A stretch of 64,000 bases of DNA, from assembly GCA_016712315.1 (NCBI GenBank), contig JADJRG010000013.1, forward strand, positions 2,764,001 to 2,828,000, in the 5' to 3' direction. The stretch comes from Nannocystis sp. GTDB lineage: Bacteria > Myxococcota_A > Polyangia > Nannocystales > Nannocystaceae. The notes beneath the pieces were generated by a model that was not told the origin of the DNA, ran no database searches, and worked only from the letters and a program-made list of their open reading frames with translations. Positions 1-8,953 of this stretch are shown piece after piece; within the stretch, counting starts at the first letter, position 1; every line of letters begins with the position of its first letter. The position numbers were made by a program, and so were the translations under genes.

Positions 1-221
1 CCGCCGAGCTGGGCGGTGATCGTGCGGACGACGAAGGGGTTGGGCTCAAAGTGGAGCGCGAGCGCGGGGGCCTGAGCCGGGGTGAGCGCGGCGAGCTGCG
101 GGGGCTCGAAGGTCGTGAGGCCGAGGCCGAGGCCGAGGCCGAGCAGCGGGAGCGTGAGGCCCAAGAGGCGGCTGCGGCTGCGGCGGGGGCGATCGGTGCG
201 AGGTGCTCGGTTGTTGGTCAT
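1..221 (-). CDS. Secreted or membrane-anchored protein, N-terminal fragment
   Basis: This is the N-terminal 73 codons of a minus-strand gene whose remainder lies beyond the left edge of the window. The ATG reads MTNNRAPRTDRPRRSRSRLL, an Arg-rich n-region, followed by a hydrophobic Leu/Gly stretch (residues 20-33) that looks like a signal peptide or signal anchor. The mature part begins with Pro/Ala-rich sequence and ends in the window at FEPNPFVVRTITAQLG. No catalytic motif is visible and no family is recognised. It is transcribed away from the SDR gene at 542, so the gap between them should hold divergent promoters. The reading frame and the signal-like N-terminus support a real gene; its function is unknown. 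Confidence 0.6.
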   Translation of the reverse strand, partial: MTNNRAPRTDRPRRSRSRLLGLTLPLLGLGLGLGLTTFEPPQLAALTPAQAPALALHFEPNPFVVRTITAQLG

Positions 222-363
222 ACAATCGCCTGGGAGCGGTTCGAGGCGGCTCACGCGCGAGCGCGGGCCACGCATCATCGAGCGATCATAGGGCATCAAA
301 CTAATGGCGCAAGACAAAATGTGGGCGACAAAACCGCGGATGGTCGCAGATCGGCGCGCATGG

Positions 364-386
364 GCGAAATTTCGCGTATTTTTTTT
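364..386. promoter_or_regulatory. Perfect palindrome GCGAAATTTCGC followed by T8
   Basis: Positions 364-375 read GCGAAATTTCGC, a perfect 12-base palindrome, then GTA and eight T residues (379-386). The palindrome has no loop, so a transcription terminator is unlikely; an operator for a dimeric regulator or an AT-rich promoter element fits better. It sits midway between two divergent genes. Function is inferred from position only. Confidence 0.3.
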
Positions 387-531
387 GGCGCGATGAGGGC
401 GACGCACGTTGTGCGCGGTGCAGGCGTCAGCACCAAAAATGGTTTGCGTTGCGACCGGTGTGGTCTTCATGGGCGGGTCACGCTGGCGCCTTCGCCTCCG
501 CTCGTGCGAGGGTTCCGGCGCTCCAACGAGC

Positions 532-537
532 AGGAGG
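532..537 (+). promoter_or_regulatory. Shine-Dalgarno AGGAGG fixing the GTG start of the SDR gene
   Basis: A full AGGAGG lies four bases upstream of GTG 542. The open frame extends upstream to 449, but that part is Arg/Ala-rich and unlike SDR N-termini, whereas translation from 542 places the dinucleotide-binding motif at residues 14-21 as usual for the family. This site decides the start. Confidence 0.6.
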
Positions 538-541
538 CCGA

Positions 542-1339
542 GTGACGAGCGGACGTGCGTCGGACCAGGTGGTGTGGATCACCGGCGGTGGCAGCGGGCT
601 GGGCCGGGCGATGGCGCTGGAGTTCGCTCGTTTGGGGGCTGACGTGGCCGTCTCAGGGCGTCGGGCTGATCGCCTGGAAGAGGTGGCGGCGGCGGCGCGG
701 GCGCTGGGCCGCCGCGCGCTGGCGATCCCCTGCGACGTGACGGACGACGCGGACGTCGCCCGCGCGGCGGCGGCGGTGGTCGCGGGCCTCGGGCGGCTCG
801 ATACGGCGGTGGTGAACGCGGGCTTCTCCGTGATGGGGCGCTTCGAGTCGCTCTCCGACGCGGACCTGCGCCGGCAATTCGACACGAACGTGTTCGGGGC
901 GGCGTCGACGATCCGCCACGCCTTGCCGGCGCTGCGGGCGAGCCGCGGCCGCCTCGCGCTGGTGTGCAGCGTCGCCGGTATGATCGCGACCCCGAAGGGG
1001 AGCGCCTACGCGGCCTCCAAGTACGCGCTGCGGGCGCTCGGCCAGACGTTGGCGATCGAGCTGCACGGCAGCGGGGTCTCGTGTACGACGATCTACCCGG
1101 GTATGGTGGCGTCGGAGATCGCTCAGGTGGACAACGAGGGGCGCTTCTCCCCAGATCGTGAAGACCGCCGCCCGAGCCGCTTGATCTGGCCGACGGAGCG
1201 GGCCGCGAAGGTGATGGTGGCGGCGATCCTGCGGCGTGAGCGCGAGTTCACGTTCACCGGCCACGGGCGGCTGGGGGCGTGGCTCGGCAAGCATGTGCCC
1301 GGGCTGGTGCACCTGCTGATGACGCGTCGGCGCTCATGA
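542..1339 (+). CDS. Short-chain dehydrogenase/reductase (SDR)
   Basis: A 265-residue classical SDR, predicted to catalyse an NAD(P)H-dependent carbonyl/alcohol interconversion in the cytoplasm or at the membrane face. Seen directly: the cofactor motif TGGGSGLG (14-21), the acidic DVT (65-67), NAG (92-94), and the catalytic set N116, S143, Y156 and K160 (YAASK). The C-terminus ends in a basic, amphipathic tail (HVPGLVHLLMTRRRS) and the substrate loop contains YPGMVASE, a layout shared with 3-ketodihydrosphingosine-reductase-like SDRs; that substrate guess is inference. The GTG start at 542 is preceded by AGGAGG. The gene end overlaps two ATG codons (1336, 1339) of the next frame, so read-through coupling with the lipoprotein gene is possible. 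Confidence 0.85.
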   Translation: MTSGRASDQVVWITGGGSGLGRAMALEFARLGADVAVSGRRADRLEEVAAAARALGRRALAIPCDVTDDADVARAAAAVVAGLGRLDTAVVNAGFSVMGRFESLSDADLRRQFDTNVFGAASTIRHALPALRASRGRLALVCSVAGMIATPKGSAYAASKYALRALGQTLAIELHGSGVSCTTIYPGMVASEIAQVDNEGRFSPDREDRRPSRLIWPTERAAKVMVAAILRREREFTFTGHGRLGAWLGKHVPGLVHLLMTRRRS

Positions 1340-1377
1340 TGTTGGAAGGTCGGCGGTGGTCGCGGTCCAAGGGGGCG

Positions 1378-2907
1378 ATGACGCTTCGTTCGACTGTTCG
1401 CGCCCGCTTCGTGCTCTCTTCGGTCCTCTCACTCTGCTCAGCGGCGTCGCTCGGGGGCTGTGAGCCCCGTGACGTCGGCGCGGTCAAGGTGAGCAAGGGC
1501 GGCGCGTGTGACCTCGGCGCTGACCCGGCGAACACCGAGGCGAAGGTGTGCGCGGACGGCTACGTGTGCGAGCCGGTCGGCGGGCAAGAGGGACATGTTT
1601 GCGCCTCGCCGATCGTGATCCGCGGGCAGGTTATCGACGCGCTCTCGCAGGCGCCGCTCGCGGGCGCGTTGGTGATCGCGCTCGACGTCGGCTCGGCTCC
1701 GGTCAGCGATGTCGCGGTCGCCGACGCGGCGGGAAATTACGAGCTGGCGGTGTCGGCGCTGCGCGACGCGGACGGCGAGCTGGCAGACGACGCGATCTAT
1801 ACGCTCAACAGCTTCGCGGCGGACTATGTGCCGTTCCCCGCGGGGGTGCGGCCGGCGCTGCCGGTGCGCACGACCGACGCGATGATCGAGCAGGTGAGCT
1901 GCGGCGACGCGGACGGCGACGGTGAGGCGGATCTCTGCGACCAGGCGGTGATCTCGAACCCGACGACGGTGGTCGGGCTGATCCCGCTGCCTCCAGGTGA
2001 GCGCGGCGGGGCGACGATCAAGGGGAAGACGGCGGGAGAGAAGATCGCAGGGGTGCTGGTGGTCGCAGAGGATGGGGGCGAGGCGGCGCCCTATGGGCTC
2101 TCTGATCTGCGCGGTGAATTCACGATCTTCAACGTCCCGGCCGGCTCAGTGACGGTGCGGGGCTATCGCGCGGGCTATGAGCTGATGCCCGCTTCGGTGG
2201 CCGCGGTGGCGGGCTCCGAGCACTCGGTAGAGCTGGCGGTGATCGCCTCGGGTGAGGCGCTCGCCAGCGTGAGCGGCTCGGTGAGCATCGTCAACGGCGG
2301 CGGCAGCAGCCGCACGAGCGTGGTGCTGGTGCCGAGCTCCGTGTTCAATACCAACCTCGAGCGAGGGCCGGTGCCTTATGGCCTGCGCTCCCCCGCCCCC
2401 GGACTGGCGCCAGACGTGAGCGGGGCGTTCGTGATCCCAGGGGCGCCAGCGGGCACGTACAAGGTGCTGGCGGCGTTCGAGAACGACGGCCTGGTGCGCG
2501 ACCCGGATACGTCGATCGGCGGGACCGCGCTGCAAGAGATCACGGTGACGGCGGGCGAGTCGGTGGCGGTGGACGCGGGCTTTAAGGTGACGGGGGCGCT
2601 GGCGGTCGAGAGCCCCGGCAAAGACGCGCCCGAGGCGGTCGAGGGGGCGCCGACCTTCGTGTTCGAGGACGATACGAGCGAGGACCGCTACCACGTGGTC
2701 GTCTACGACGCGCTGGGCGACTTGATCTGGGAGGACGCGGCGGTGCCGGCTGTCAGCGGGAGCCCGACGGTGTCGGTGCCTTATGGCGGGCCGGCGCTGA
2801 TCTCGGGCATGTGGTACCAGTTCCGGGCGACCTCCTGGCGCGATAAGGGCGGCGGCGCGGCGATCTCGCGGACCGAAGACCTGCGTGGGGTGTTTTTCGC
2901 GAAGTAA
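1378..2907 (+). CDS. Lipoprotein with carboxypeptidase-regulatory-like domains
   Basis: A predicted exported lipoprotein of about 509 residues. From ATG 1378 it begins MTLRSTVRARF, a hydrophobic stretch follows, and SLGGC supplies a lipobox with the lipidated Cys near residue 28. A short Cys-bearing segment follows (CDLGADPANTEAKVCADGYVC). Two or three segments then have the pattern of CarboxypepD_reg-like beta-sandwich domains: 'IRGQVIDALSQAPLAGALV', 'GATIKGKTAGEKIAGVLVV' with 'GEFTIFNVPAGSVTVRGY', and 'FVIPGAPAGTYKVLA'. No enzyme motif is seen, so a binding or structural role at the cell surface is likely. The frame is open to ATG 1336/1339, which overlaps the SDR stop; 1378 is preferred because it gives a normal signal peptide and follows AAGGGGG. 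Function unknown beyond that. Confidence 0.7.
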   Translation: MTLRSTVRARFVLSSVLSLCSAASLGGCEPRDVGAVKVSKGGACDLGADPANTEAKVCADGYVCEPVGGQEGHVCASPIVIRGQVIDALSQAPLAGALVIALDVGSAPVSDVAVADAAGNYELAVSALRDADGELADDAIYTLNSFAADYVPFPAGVRPALPVRTTDAMIEQVSCGDADGDGEADLCDQAVISNPTTVVGLIPLPPGERGGATIKGKTAGEKIAGVLVVAEDGGEAAPYGLSDLRGEFTIFNVPAGSVTVRGYRAGYELMPASVAAVAGSEHSVELAVIASGEALASVSGSVSIVNGGGSSRTSVVLVPSSVFNTNLERGPVPYGLRSPAPGLAPDVSGAFVIPGAPAGTYKVLAAFENDGLVRDPDTSIGGTALQEITVTAGESVAVDAGFKVTGALAVESPGKDAPEAVEGAPTFVFEDDTSEDRYHVVVYDALGDLIWEDAAVPAVSGSPTVSVPYGGPALISGMWYQFRATSWRDKGGGAAISRTEDLRGVFFAK

Positions 2908-2962
2908 AAAATAGACCGCAAAAAAGCGCGGCGGCGCGCGTGGGTGGTAGGCTCGCGCGGTC

Positions 2963-4831
2963 GTGAGAGGTCCTCACTCCGAAGGGGCGCTGGCTCCGCT
3001 CCGGGCGCTGCTGCCGCTGGTCCGCTCGTTGCCGCGCTACTCGCCCGCGTTGGGGGTGGTCGGGGTGCTGGTGTGTATGCTGGTGCCGCTGCCGACGCCG
3101 TGGGTCGACCTGCTGCTGTCGCTGAGCCTGGCGCTGGGGGCGCTGCTGCTGGTGGTGTGCCTGGGGCTGCGGCGGAGCGCGGACTTCTTGGCGTTCCCGT
3201 CGCTGCTGCTGCTGGTGACGCTGCTGCGGCTGTCGCTGAACGTGCAGACGACGCGGCTGATCCTGGCGGACGCGGACGCGGGCCGGGTGATCGACGCGTT
3301 CGCGGCGCTGGTGGTGCGCGGCGATATGATCGTCGGCGCGGTGATCTTCGCGATCATCACGGCGGTGCAATACTTGGTGATCGCGCGGGGCTCGGAGCGG
3401 GTCGCGGAGGTGGCGGCTCGCTTCGCCCTGGACGGGCTGCCAGGGCACCAGGGGGCGATCGACGCGGATCTGCGCGGCGGGGCGATCTCCGCGCATGAGG
3501 CGGCGAACCGGCGGGCGGCGCTGATCGAACGATCGAGCTTCTATGGGGCGATGGACGGGGCGATCCGCTTCGTGAAGGGCGACGCGGTCGCGGGGCTGGT
3601 GATCACGGCGATCAATCTGGTCGGCGGGGTGGCGGTGGGGATCGTCCGCCACGGGCTCAGCGCGAGCGAGAGCTTTGGCGTCTACGGGCGCTTGACCATC
3701 GGCGACGGCTTGGTCGCGCAGATCCCGGCGCTGCTGGTGTCGCTGGCGGCGGGGGTGCTGGTGGTCCGAGTCGACCGCCGCGATGAGGCGCGACCGCTGG
3801 CGTGGCTCGAGCCGGCGGCGCTGCTCTTCCCGGCGGCGCTGCTGGCGGCGCTGAGCGCGGTCGAAGGGATGCCGCGGGCGGCGTTCGGTGTGTCGGCGCT
3901 GGGGCTGCTGATGGGCGGCATGTGGTTGGCGCTGCGGCGCCCCCAGACGCGGGCGGAGGCGCCGATGATCCGGGTGCTGCTGCCGCGTGGCGAGGACCTG
4001 CGCGGGCTGCGGCGGCCGCTGATCGAGCTGCGTCGGCGATGTGAGCGGGCGCTGGGGGTGCCGCTCCCGGAGGTCGTGGCGGAGGCGTCGGCGCTGCTCG
4101 GCGCGGGGGCGCTAGAGATGCGGCTGGAGGAGCGGGTGCTGGCGGCGCGTGATGAGGGGATCCGCGGCGAGGAGGCGGTGGTGGTCGAGGTGTTTCGGGT
4201 GCTGATGGCCCACGCGCCGATCTTCGTCGATCTGCACGCGATCGAGGGGGCCGTGGAGGCGCTGCGGCAGGGGCGGCCGGCGCTGGTGCGCGAGGCCCTG
4301 AAGAGCCGCTCGCTCGCCGATGTGCTGGGGCTGTGCCGGGGGCTGCTGCGCGAACGGATCCCGATGCCGCCGCTGGCGGCGCTGCTGGAGGCGATCTCGA
4401 GCGACCGCCGCTTCTCGGGAGAGAGCGAGCGGTCGCGCTGGTTGGGGCTCTGTCGCGAGCGCTTGGCGAGCTATTGGGTGCGAGATCTGCTGACCGGGCA
4501 GGCCCGCTTGGGGCCGCTGCGGTGGGTGCGGCCGACGCCCGAGGTAGAGGAGGAGCTGCTGGCTCGAAGCATCGCGGGCGAGCTGGCTGAGGGGCCGGCG
4601 CTCAGCCTCAGCGCGGCGGAGCGGGCGGGCTGGCAGGCCGCGATCAAGGCGTCGGCGGGCGAGGGGAGCTACGTGCTGCTGACGACGGCGGCGGCGAGGG
4701 ACGCGTTCGCGGCGCTGCTGCGAGGGGCGGCGCCGTTCGTGCCGGTGATCAGCGCGGCCGAGCTGGCGGCCGCAGGGATCCGCGAGCCGGCCGCGGATGA
4801 GGTGCGGTGGTTCTTGGGTGGTTGCGCTTAA
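2963..4831 (+). CDS. FlhA/SctV family type III export-gate protein
   Basis: A 622-residue protein of the FHIPEP family, the large membrane export-gate subunit of flagellar (FlhA) or injectisome (SctV) type III secretion, here started at GTG 2963. The N-terminal half has several membrane helices. The family signature is clear: LRLSLNVQTTRLIL, GSERVAEVAARFALDGLPGH, and FYGAMDGAIRFVKGDAVAG, the conserved cytoplasmic FHIPEP loop. The C-terminal third (from about residue 330) corresponds to the cytosolic ring domain but is diverged and shorter; family members are usually about 680-700 residues. No other flagellar or injectisome gene adjoins it. The only possible relative in the window is the truncated FlhB/SctU-like gene at 23781. 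Family assignment is firm; whether it exports anything is unknown. Confidence 0.9.
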   Translation: MRGPHSEGALAPLRALLPLVRSLPRYSPALGVVGVLVCMLVPLPTPWVDLLLSLSLALGALLLVVCLGLRRSADFLAFPSLLLLVTLLRLSLNVQTTRLILADADAGRVIDAFAALVVRGDMIVGAVIFAIITAVQYLVIARGSERVAEVAARFALDGLPGHQGAIDADLRGGAISAHEAANRRAALIERSSFYGAMDGAIRFVKGDAVAGLVITAINLVGGVAVGIVRHGLSASESFGVYGRLTIGDGLVAQIPALLVSLAAGVLVVRVDRRDEARPLAWLEPAALLFPAALLAALSAVEGMPRAAFGVSALGLLMGGMWLALRRPQTRAEAPMIRVLLPRGEDLRGLRRPLIELRRRCERALGVPLPEVVAEASALLGAGALEMRLEERVLAARDEGIRGEEAVVVEVFRVLMAHAPIFVDLHAIEGAVEALRQGRPALVREALKSRSLADVLGLCRGLLRERIPMPPLAALLEAISSDRRFSGESERSRWLGLCRERLASYWVRDLLTGQARLGPLRWVRPTPEVEEELLARSIAGELAEGPALSLSAAERAGWQAAIKASAGEGSYVLLTTAAARDAFAALLRGAAPFVPVISAAELAAAGIREPAADEVRWFLGGCA

Positions 4832-4858
4832 CCCCGCTCGGATGGCAGCGTCACGAGC

Positions 4859-5974
<1,116 letters not shown>

Positions 5975-5977
5975 GCG

Positions 5978-7141
5978 ATGGCGACGGCGCGGGCGCGGGT
6001 GATCGTGATCGGCGGAGGGACGATGGGGCTGGCGATCGCGGCCGCCGCGGCGCGTGAGGGCGCCGATGTGCTGGTGCTCGAGCGCTTCGAACACGTGCAC
6101 GAGCTGGGGAGCCACGGCGGCTTCACGCGGGTGACGCGGCAGGCGTACCACGAGGGGTCAGGGTATGTGCCGCTGGTGCGCGAGTCGGAGGCGGCGTGGG
6201 AGCGGCTGGAGGCGCTGTCAGGCGCGCGGCTGCTGGTGCGCTGCGGGCTGCTGGAGATCGGGAGCCCTGAGGATCCGGAGCTGCAGGCGGCGATCTCAGC
6301 GTGTGAGGAGCATGGGATCGAGCGGGTGATCGTCGACGCTGAGGAGGCGGCGCGGCGCTGGCCGCTGCGACCTCCGCCCGGGTGGATCGCCTGCTTCACG
6401 CCTTCAGGCGGCTTTGTGCGGGTGAAGGCGTGTATGGACGCGCTGCGCGCCGAGGCGGTGGGGCTCGGGGCGCGGGTGCGCTACGGGGCGCGGGCGCGGG
6501 AGATCTCGAGCGGGGCGGCGCTGCGGGTGCTGCTCGACAGCGGCGAGCTGTTGCCGTGCGACCGGGTGGTGTTGGCGGCAGGGGCGTCGTCGAGCGGGCT
6601 GCTGCCGCGTCGCTTGGGCGCGCTGCTGGCGGTGCGACGGCGGGTGCTGGGGTGGTCGACGCCGGCGGCGGCGGAGCTAGGGCGGCTGCGTGCGATGCCG
6701 GTGTGGGGGGCTTTTTGCGCGTCGGGCTTCTTCTACGGGTTCCCGTGGGGCGAGGAGGGGATCGCCGGCTGCAAGCTGGCCCGCCACGTGTACACGGCGC
6801 CCGGCGAGGACGCGCGCCTCGACCCGGACGCGGTGGACCGAGAGATCCACGCGGAGGACCTGGCGCCGCTCGCTGAATTTCAAGAAAAACACATGCCCGG
6901 GGCGGTGGGGCCTTGGGCGGCGGCGAAGGTGTGCCTTTATACGTGCACGCCGAGCGGCGACTTTATCGTGGACACGCACCCGGACGATCCGCGGGTGGTG
7001 ATCGCAGCAGGGTTTTCAGGACATGGCTTTAAGTTCTCACCGGCGATCGGCAGGCTGTGCGCGCGGCTGTGCGCGGGGGACGACTCGGACGTGCCGGCGC
7101 GCTTTCGCCTCAAAACACACCTGAGCGGCGCGAGCTGGTGA
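5978..7141 (+). CDS. Sarcosine oxidase / N-methyl-tryptophan oxidase-like flavoenzyme
   Basis: A 387-residue FAD-dependent amine oxidase of the monomeric sarcosine oxidase family. The Rossmann motif GGGTMG is at residues 12-17. SHGGFTRVTRQAY corresponds to the family's Ser-His-Gly-x-(S/T)R segment. Cys319 in KVCLYTCTP matches the cysteine that carries covalent FAD in monomeric sarcosine oxidase, and GDFIVDTHP followed by AAGFSGHGFKFSP is the conserved C-terminal FAD-binding region. It begins three bases after the tryptophan dioxygenase stop, so one mRNA is likely. That pairing favours an N-methylated or other tryptophan-derived secondary amine as substrate, which is inference. Sarcosine or another N-methyl amino acid cannot be excluded. 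Confidence 0.88.
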   Translation: MATARARVIVIGGGTMGLAIAAAAAREGADVLVLERFEHVHELGSHGGFTRVTRQAYHEGSGYVPLVRESEAAWERLEALSGARLLVRCGLLEIGSPEDPELQAAISACEEHGIERVIVDAEEAARRWPLRPPPGWIACFTPSGGFVRVKACMDALRAEAVGLGARVRYGARAREISSGAALRVLLDSGELLPCDRVVLAAGASSSGLLPRRLGALLAVRRRVLGWSTPAAAELGRLRAMPVWGAFCASGFFYGFPWGEEGIAGCKLARHVYTAPGEDARLDPDAVDREIHAEDLAPLAEFQEKHMPGAVGPWAAAKVCLYTCTPSGDFIVDTHPDDPRVVIAAGFSGHGFKFSPAIGRLCARLCAGDDSDVPARFRLKTHLSGASW

Positions 7142-7163
7142 GAGCTGGTGAGAGCTGGTGAGA

Positions 7164-7670
7164 TCAGGGGAGGTCGCTGTCTTGGGGGGCGCCGCAGGCG
7201 AGCCACTCGCCGAGCAGGGCGCGTTGATCCGCGGCAGGCGGGCCGAGGGGGGGCATGGTGGCGTTCTGATCGGCGGCGCGGGCCCAGATCCGTGGGGCCT
7301 GCGCGCGGACGGCGGCGAGCTGATCGAAGTCGACGCCGAGGGGCGCGTCTTGCCTCATGTCCGCGGGTAGGGCGCTGTGGTGGCACGACATGCAGTGATC
7401 GAGCAAGAAGGGGCCGCCGAAGTTCTCGAGGGTGAGCAGGCTGTCGGGCGGGCAGTAGCGGGCCTCAAAGTCCGCCCAGGGGCCCTCGGTGGGCTGCATC
7501 GGGCCAGCGTCGGTGGTGGTGGCGTCGGTGGTGGTGGCGTCGGTGGTGGCGTCGGTGGTGGCGGTGGTGTCGGCGCTGTCGTCGTCGCCGCACGCGGTGA
7601 CGATCGGGAGCGCGGTGAGCCACGCGCGCGCGATCGTCGCGCTCATGGATGATTTGAAACCAGAGGACAT
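7164..7670 (-). CDS. Lipoprotein with a single c-type heme motif
   Basis: A 168-residue exported protein. After MSSGFKSSM comes a hydrophobic segment and the lipobox IVTAC; downstream is a low-complexity Thr/Asp/Ala linker (about residues 30-55) built from repeated GTG/GCG-type codons. The folded part has one CxxCH motif (CMSCHH), so covalent heme attachment in the periplasm is predicted, with WLACGAP near the C-terminus. An internal ATG at 7646 would still give a usable signal peptide; neither start has a convincing Shine-Dalgarno. It is the last gene of a three-gene minus-strand operon, 11 bases after the DUF1501 gene, so it probably works with those proteins. Electron-transfer role is inference. 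Confidence 0.75.
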   Translation of the reverse strand: MSSGFKSSMSATIARAWLTALPIVTACGDDDSADTTATTDATTDATTTDATTTDAGPMQPTEGPWADFEARYCPPDSLLTLENFGGPFLLDHCMSCHHSALPADMRQDAPLGVDFDQLAAVRAQAPRIWARAADQNATMPPLGPPAADQRALLGEWLACGAPQDSDLP

Positions 7671-7681
7671 GTCGCGAGGGC

Positions 7682-8926
7682 CTAGCCGAGCAGGGCGTGG
7701 AAGGGCTCGTTGGGGAGGTAGGGGGCCGGGTCGACGCCGATCGCCTGTAACACCCCGGCGGCGAAGTTGCCGTAGGCGAGGGGGGGGGCGCCTTGGTCGA
7801 CGGCGCCGCTCTGGAGGTCGATCCCGGCGGCCTCGAGGGCGCCGTGGGTGCCGCCGAGCAGGCGACCACCAGGTAGACCGCCGCCGATCAACATGGCCGA
7901 AGTGACAGGCCAGTGATCCTTGCCCATGGCGCCGTTGAGGCGCGGGGTGCGGCTGAACTCGGAGACGACGAGGACGGCGGTCTCGTCGAGGAGCTTGCTG
8001 CCGGCGGCGGCGCCCGGGCGCGCGGCGAGGGCGTCGACGAGGCCGCGCAGGCCGGCGAAGAGCTGATCGTGGAGGGGGCCCTGCTGGTCGTTGCCTTCGT
8101 GGGTGTCCCAGCCGTCGCTCTCCATCTGGACGGAGTGGCAGAGGCCGCGGGCGAGGGCCTCGACGGCGAGCTCGGCCTGGGCCTCAAAGGTGCGCGCGAG
8201 CTCGATCTCGCCGATCTTGCCGATCTCGCGGAGGGCGTCGGCGCGGCCGAGGGAGCTGGAGAAGTCGCTGAGCCGCTGGTTGGGCCGCGCGGCGAGCTGA
8301 GCTTGGGCGCTGGCGAGCACGTGCTCGCGGATCAGCGCGGACTCGGCGTCGGTAGGGACGAGCGGGAGCAAGGGGCCGCCGATCGGCGGCAGGCCCGACT
8401 TTGGATCGAGGAGGGTGACGATCTGGTTGGCAGAGCCGGTGCGGGCGCTGAGGGCGCCAAATGGGCCGGAGAAGGCGGTGCGGCCGAGCACGAGGTAAGG
8501 GGCGGCGAGGTGCTGTCCGTGCTCGGCGGCGGCGATGGCGGCGATATCGGCGGCGGCGGCGTCATTGGTGCCGGCGAGCACGCGGTGGGAGCACTCTTGG
8601 TGGGCGATCGAGGCGACCTGGAGGCCGTTGATCAGGGTGGTGATCCCGGCGTGGGCGGCGAAGTACTCGGCGACCTGCGGGCGCGAGAGATCGGTGAAGA
8701 TCGGCAGCGCTCCAAAGGACTGGACCTGCCCGGCGGGGGCGTCGACGCCGGCGACGCCGGGCTTGGGATCGAGCGCGTAGGTGACGTCCCAGCCGCCGCT
8801 GACGAAGACGACGATGAGGCGGCGGGGCGCGCCGAGGGCGGCGCGGGCGCGTGAGCGCGGGGCGAGGGCGGCAGCGCCGGCGACCGCGAGGCCGCCGAGG
8901 AGGAGGGCGCGACGGGTGGCTAACAT
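7682..8926 (-). CDS. DUF1501 family secreted protein
   Basis: A 414-residue protein of the DUF1501 family (alkaline-phosphatase/sulfatase-like fold, biochemical role unproven). The N-terminus MLATRRALLLGG plus a hydrophobic Ala/Leu stretch is a Tat-like signal. Family landmarks seen: LIVVFVSGGWD at the start of the domain, SDGWDTHEGNDQQGP in the middle, VLVVSEFSRTPRLNG and GKDHWPVTSAMLIGGG toward the end. DUF1501 genes typically travel with DUF1549/DUF1588-type cytochrome-like proteins, as here (gene at 8954). The start codon follows closely on the upstream gene's stop, which supports cotranscription. Confidence 0.85.
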   Translation of the reverse strand: MLATRRALLLGGLAVAGAAALAPRSRARAALGAPRRLIVVFVSGGWDVTYALDPKPGVAGVDAPAGQVQSFGALPIFTDLSRPQVAEYFAAHAGITTLINGLQVASIAHQECSHRVLAGTNDAAAADIAAIAAAEHGQHLAAPYLVLGRTAFSGPFGALSARTGSANQIVTLLDPKSGLPPIGGPLLPLVPTDAESALIREHVLASAQAQLAARPNQRLSDFSSSLGRADALREIGKIGEIELARTFEAQAELAVEALARGLCHSVQMESDGWDTHEGNDQQGPLHDQLFAGLRGLVDALAARPGAAAGSKLLDETAVLVVSEFSRTPRLNGAMGKDHWPVTSAMLIGGGLPGGRLLGGTHGALEAAGIDLQSGAVDQGAPPLAYGNFAAGVLQAIGVDPAPYLPNEPFHALLG

Positions 8927-8953
8927 GGTGGTCGTGGGCTCCTAGGTCTCGGC

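Larger units (their letters stand above)
222..541. other. Intergenic region between divergent genes
   Basis: This 320-base stretch carries no gene I can support. Short open frames here are Arg-rich and lack ribosome-binding sites. It separates the minus-strand partial gene from the plus-strand SDR gene, so it should contain both promoters. It is more AT-rich than its surroundings around 290-390 and holds a perfect 12-base palindrome followed by a run of eight T (listed separately). No tRNA-like or riboswitch-like structure was recognised. Confidence 0.6.
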
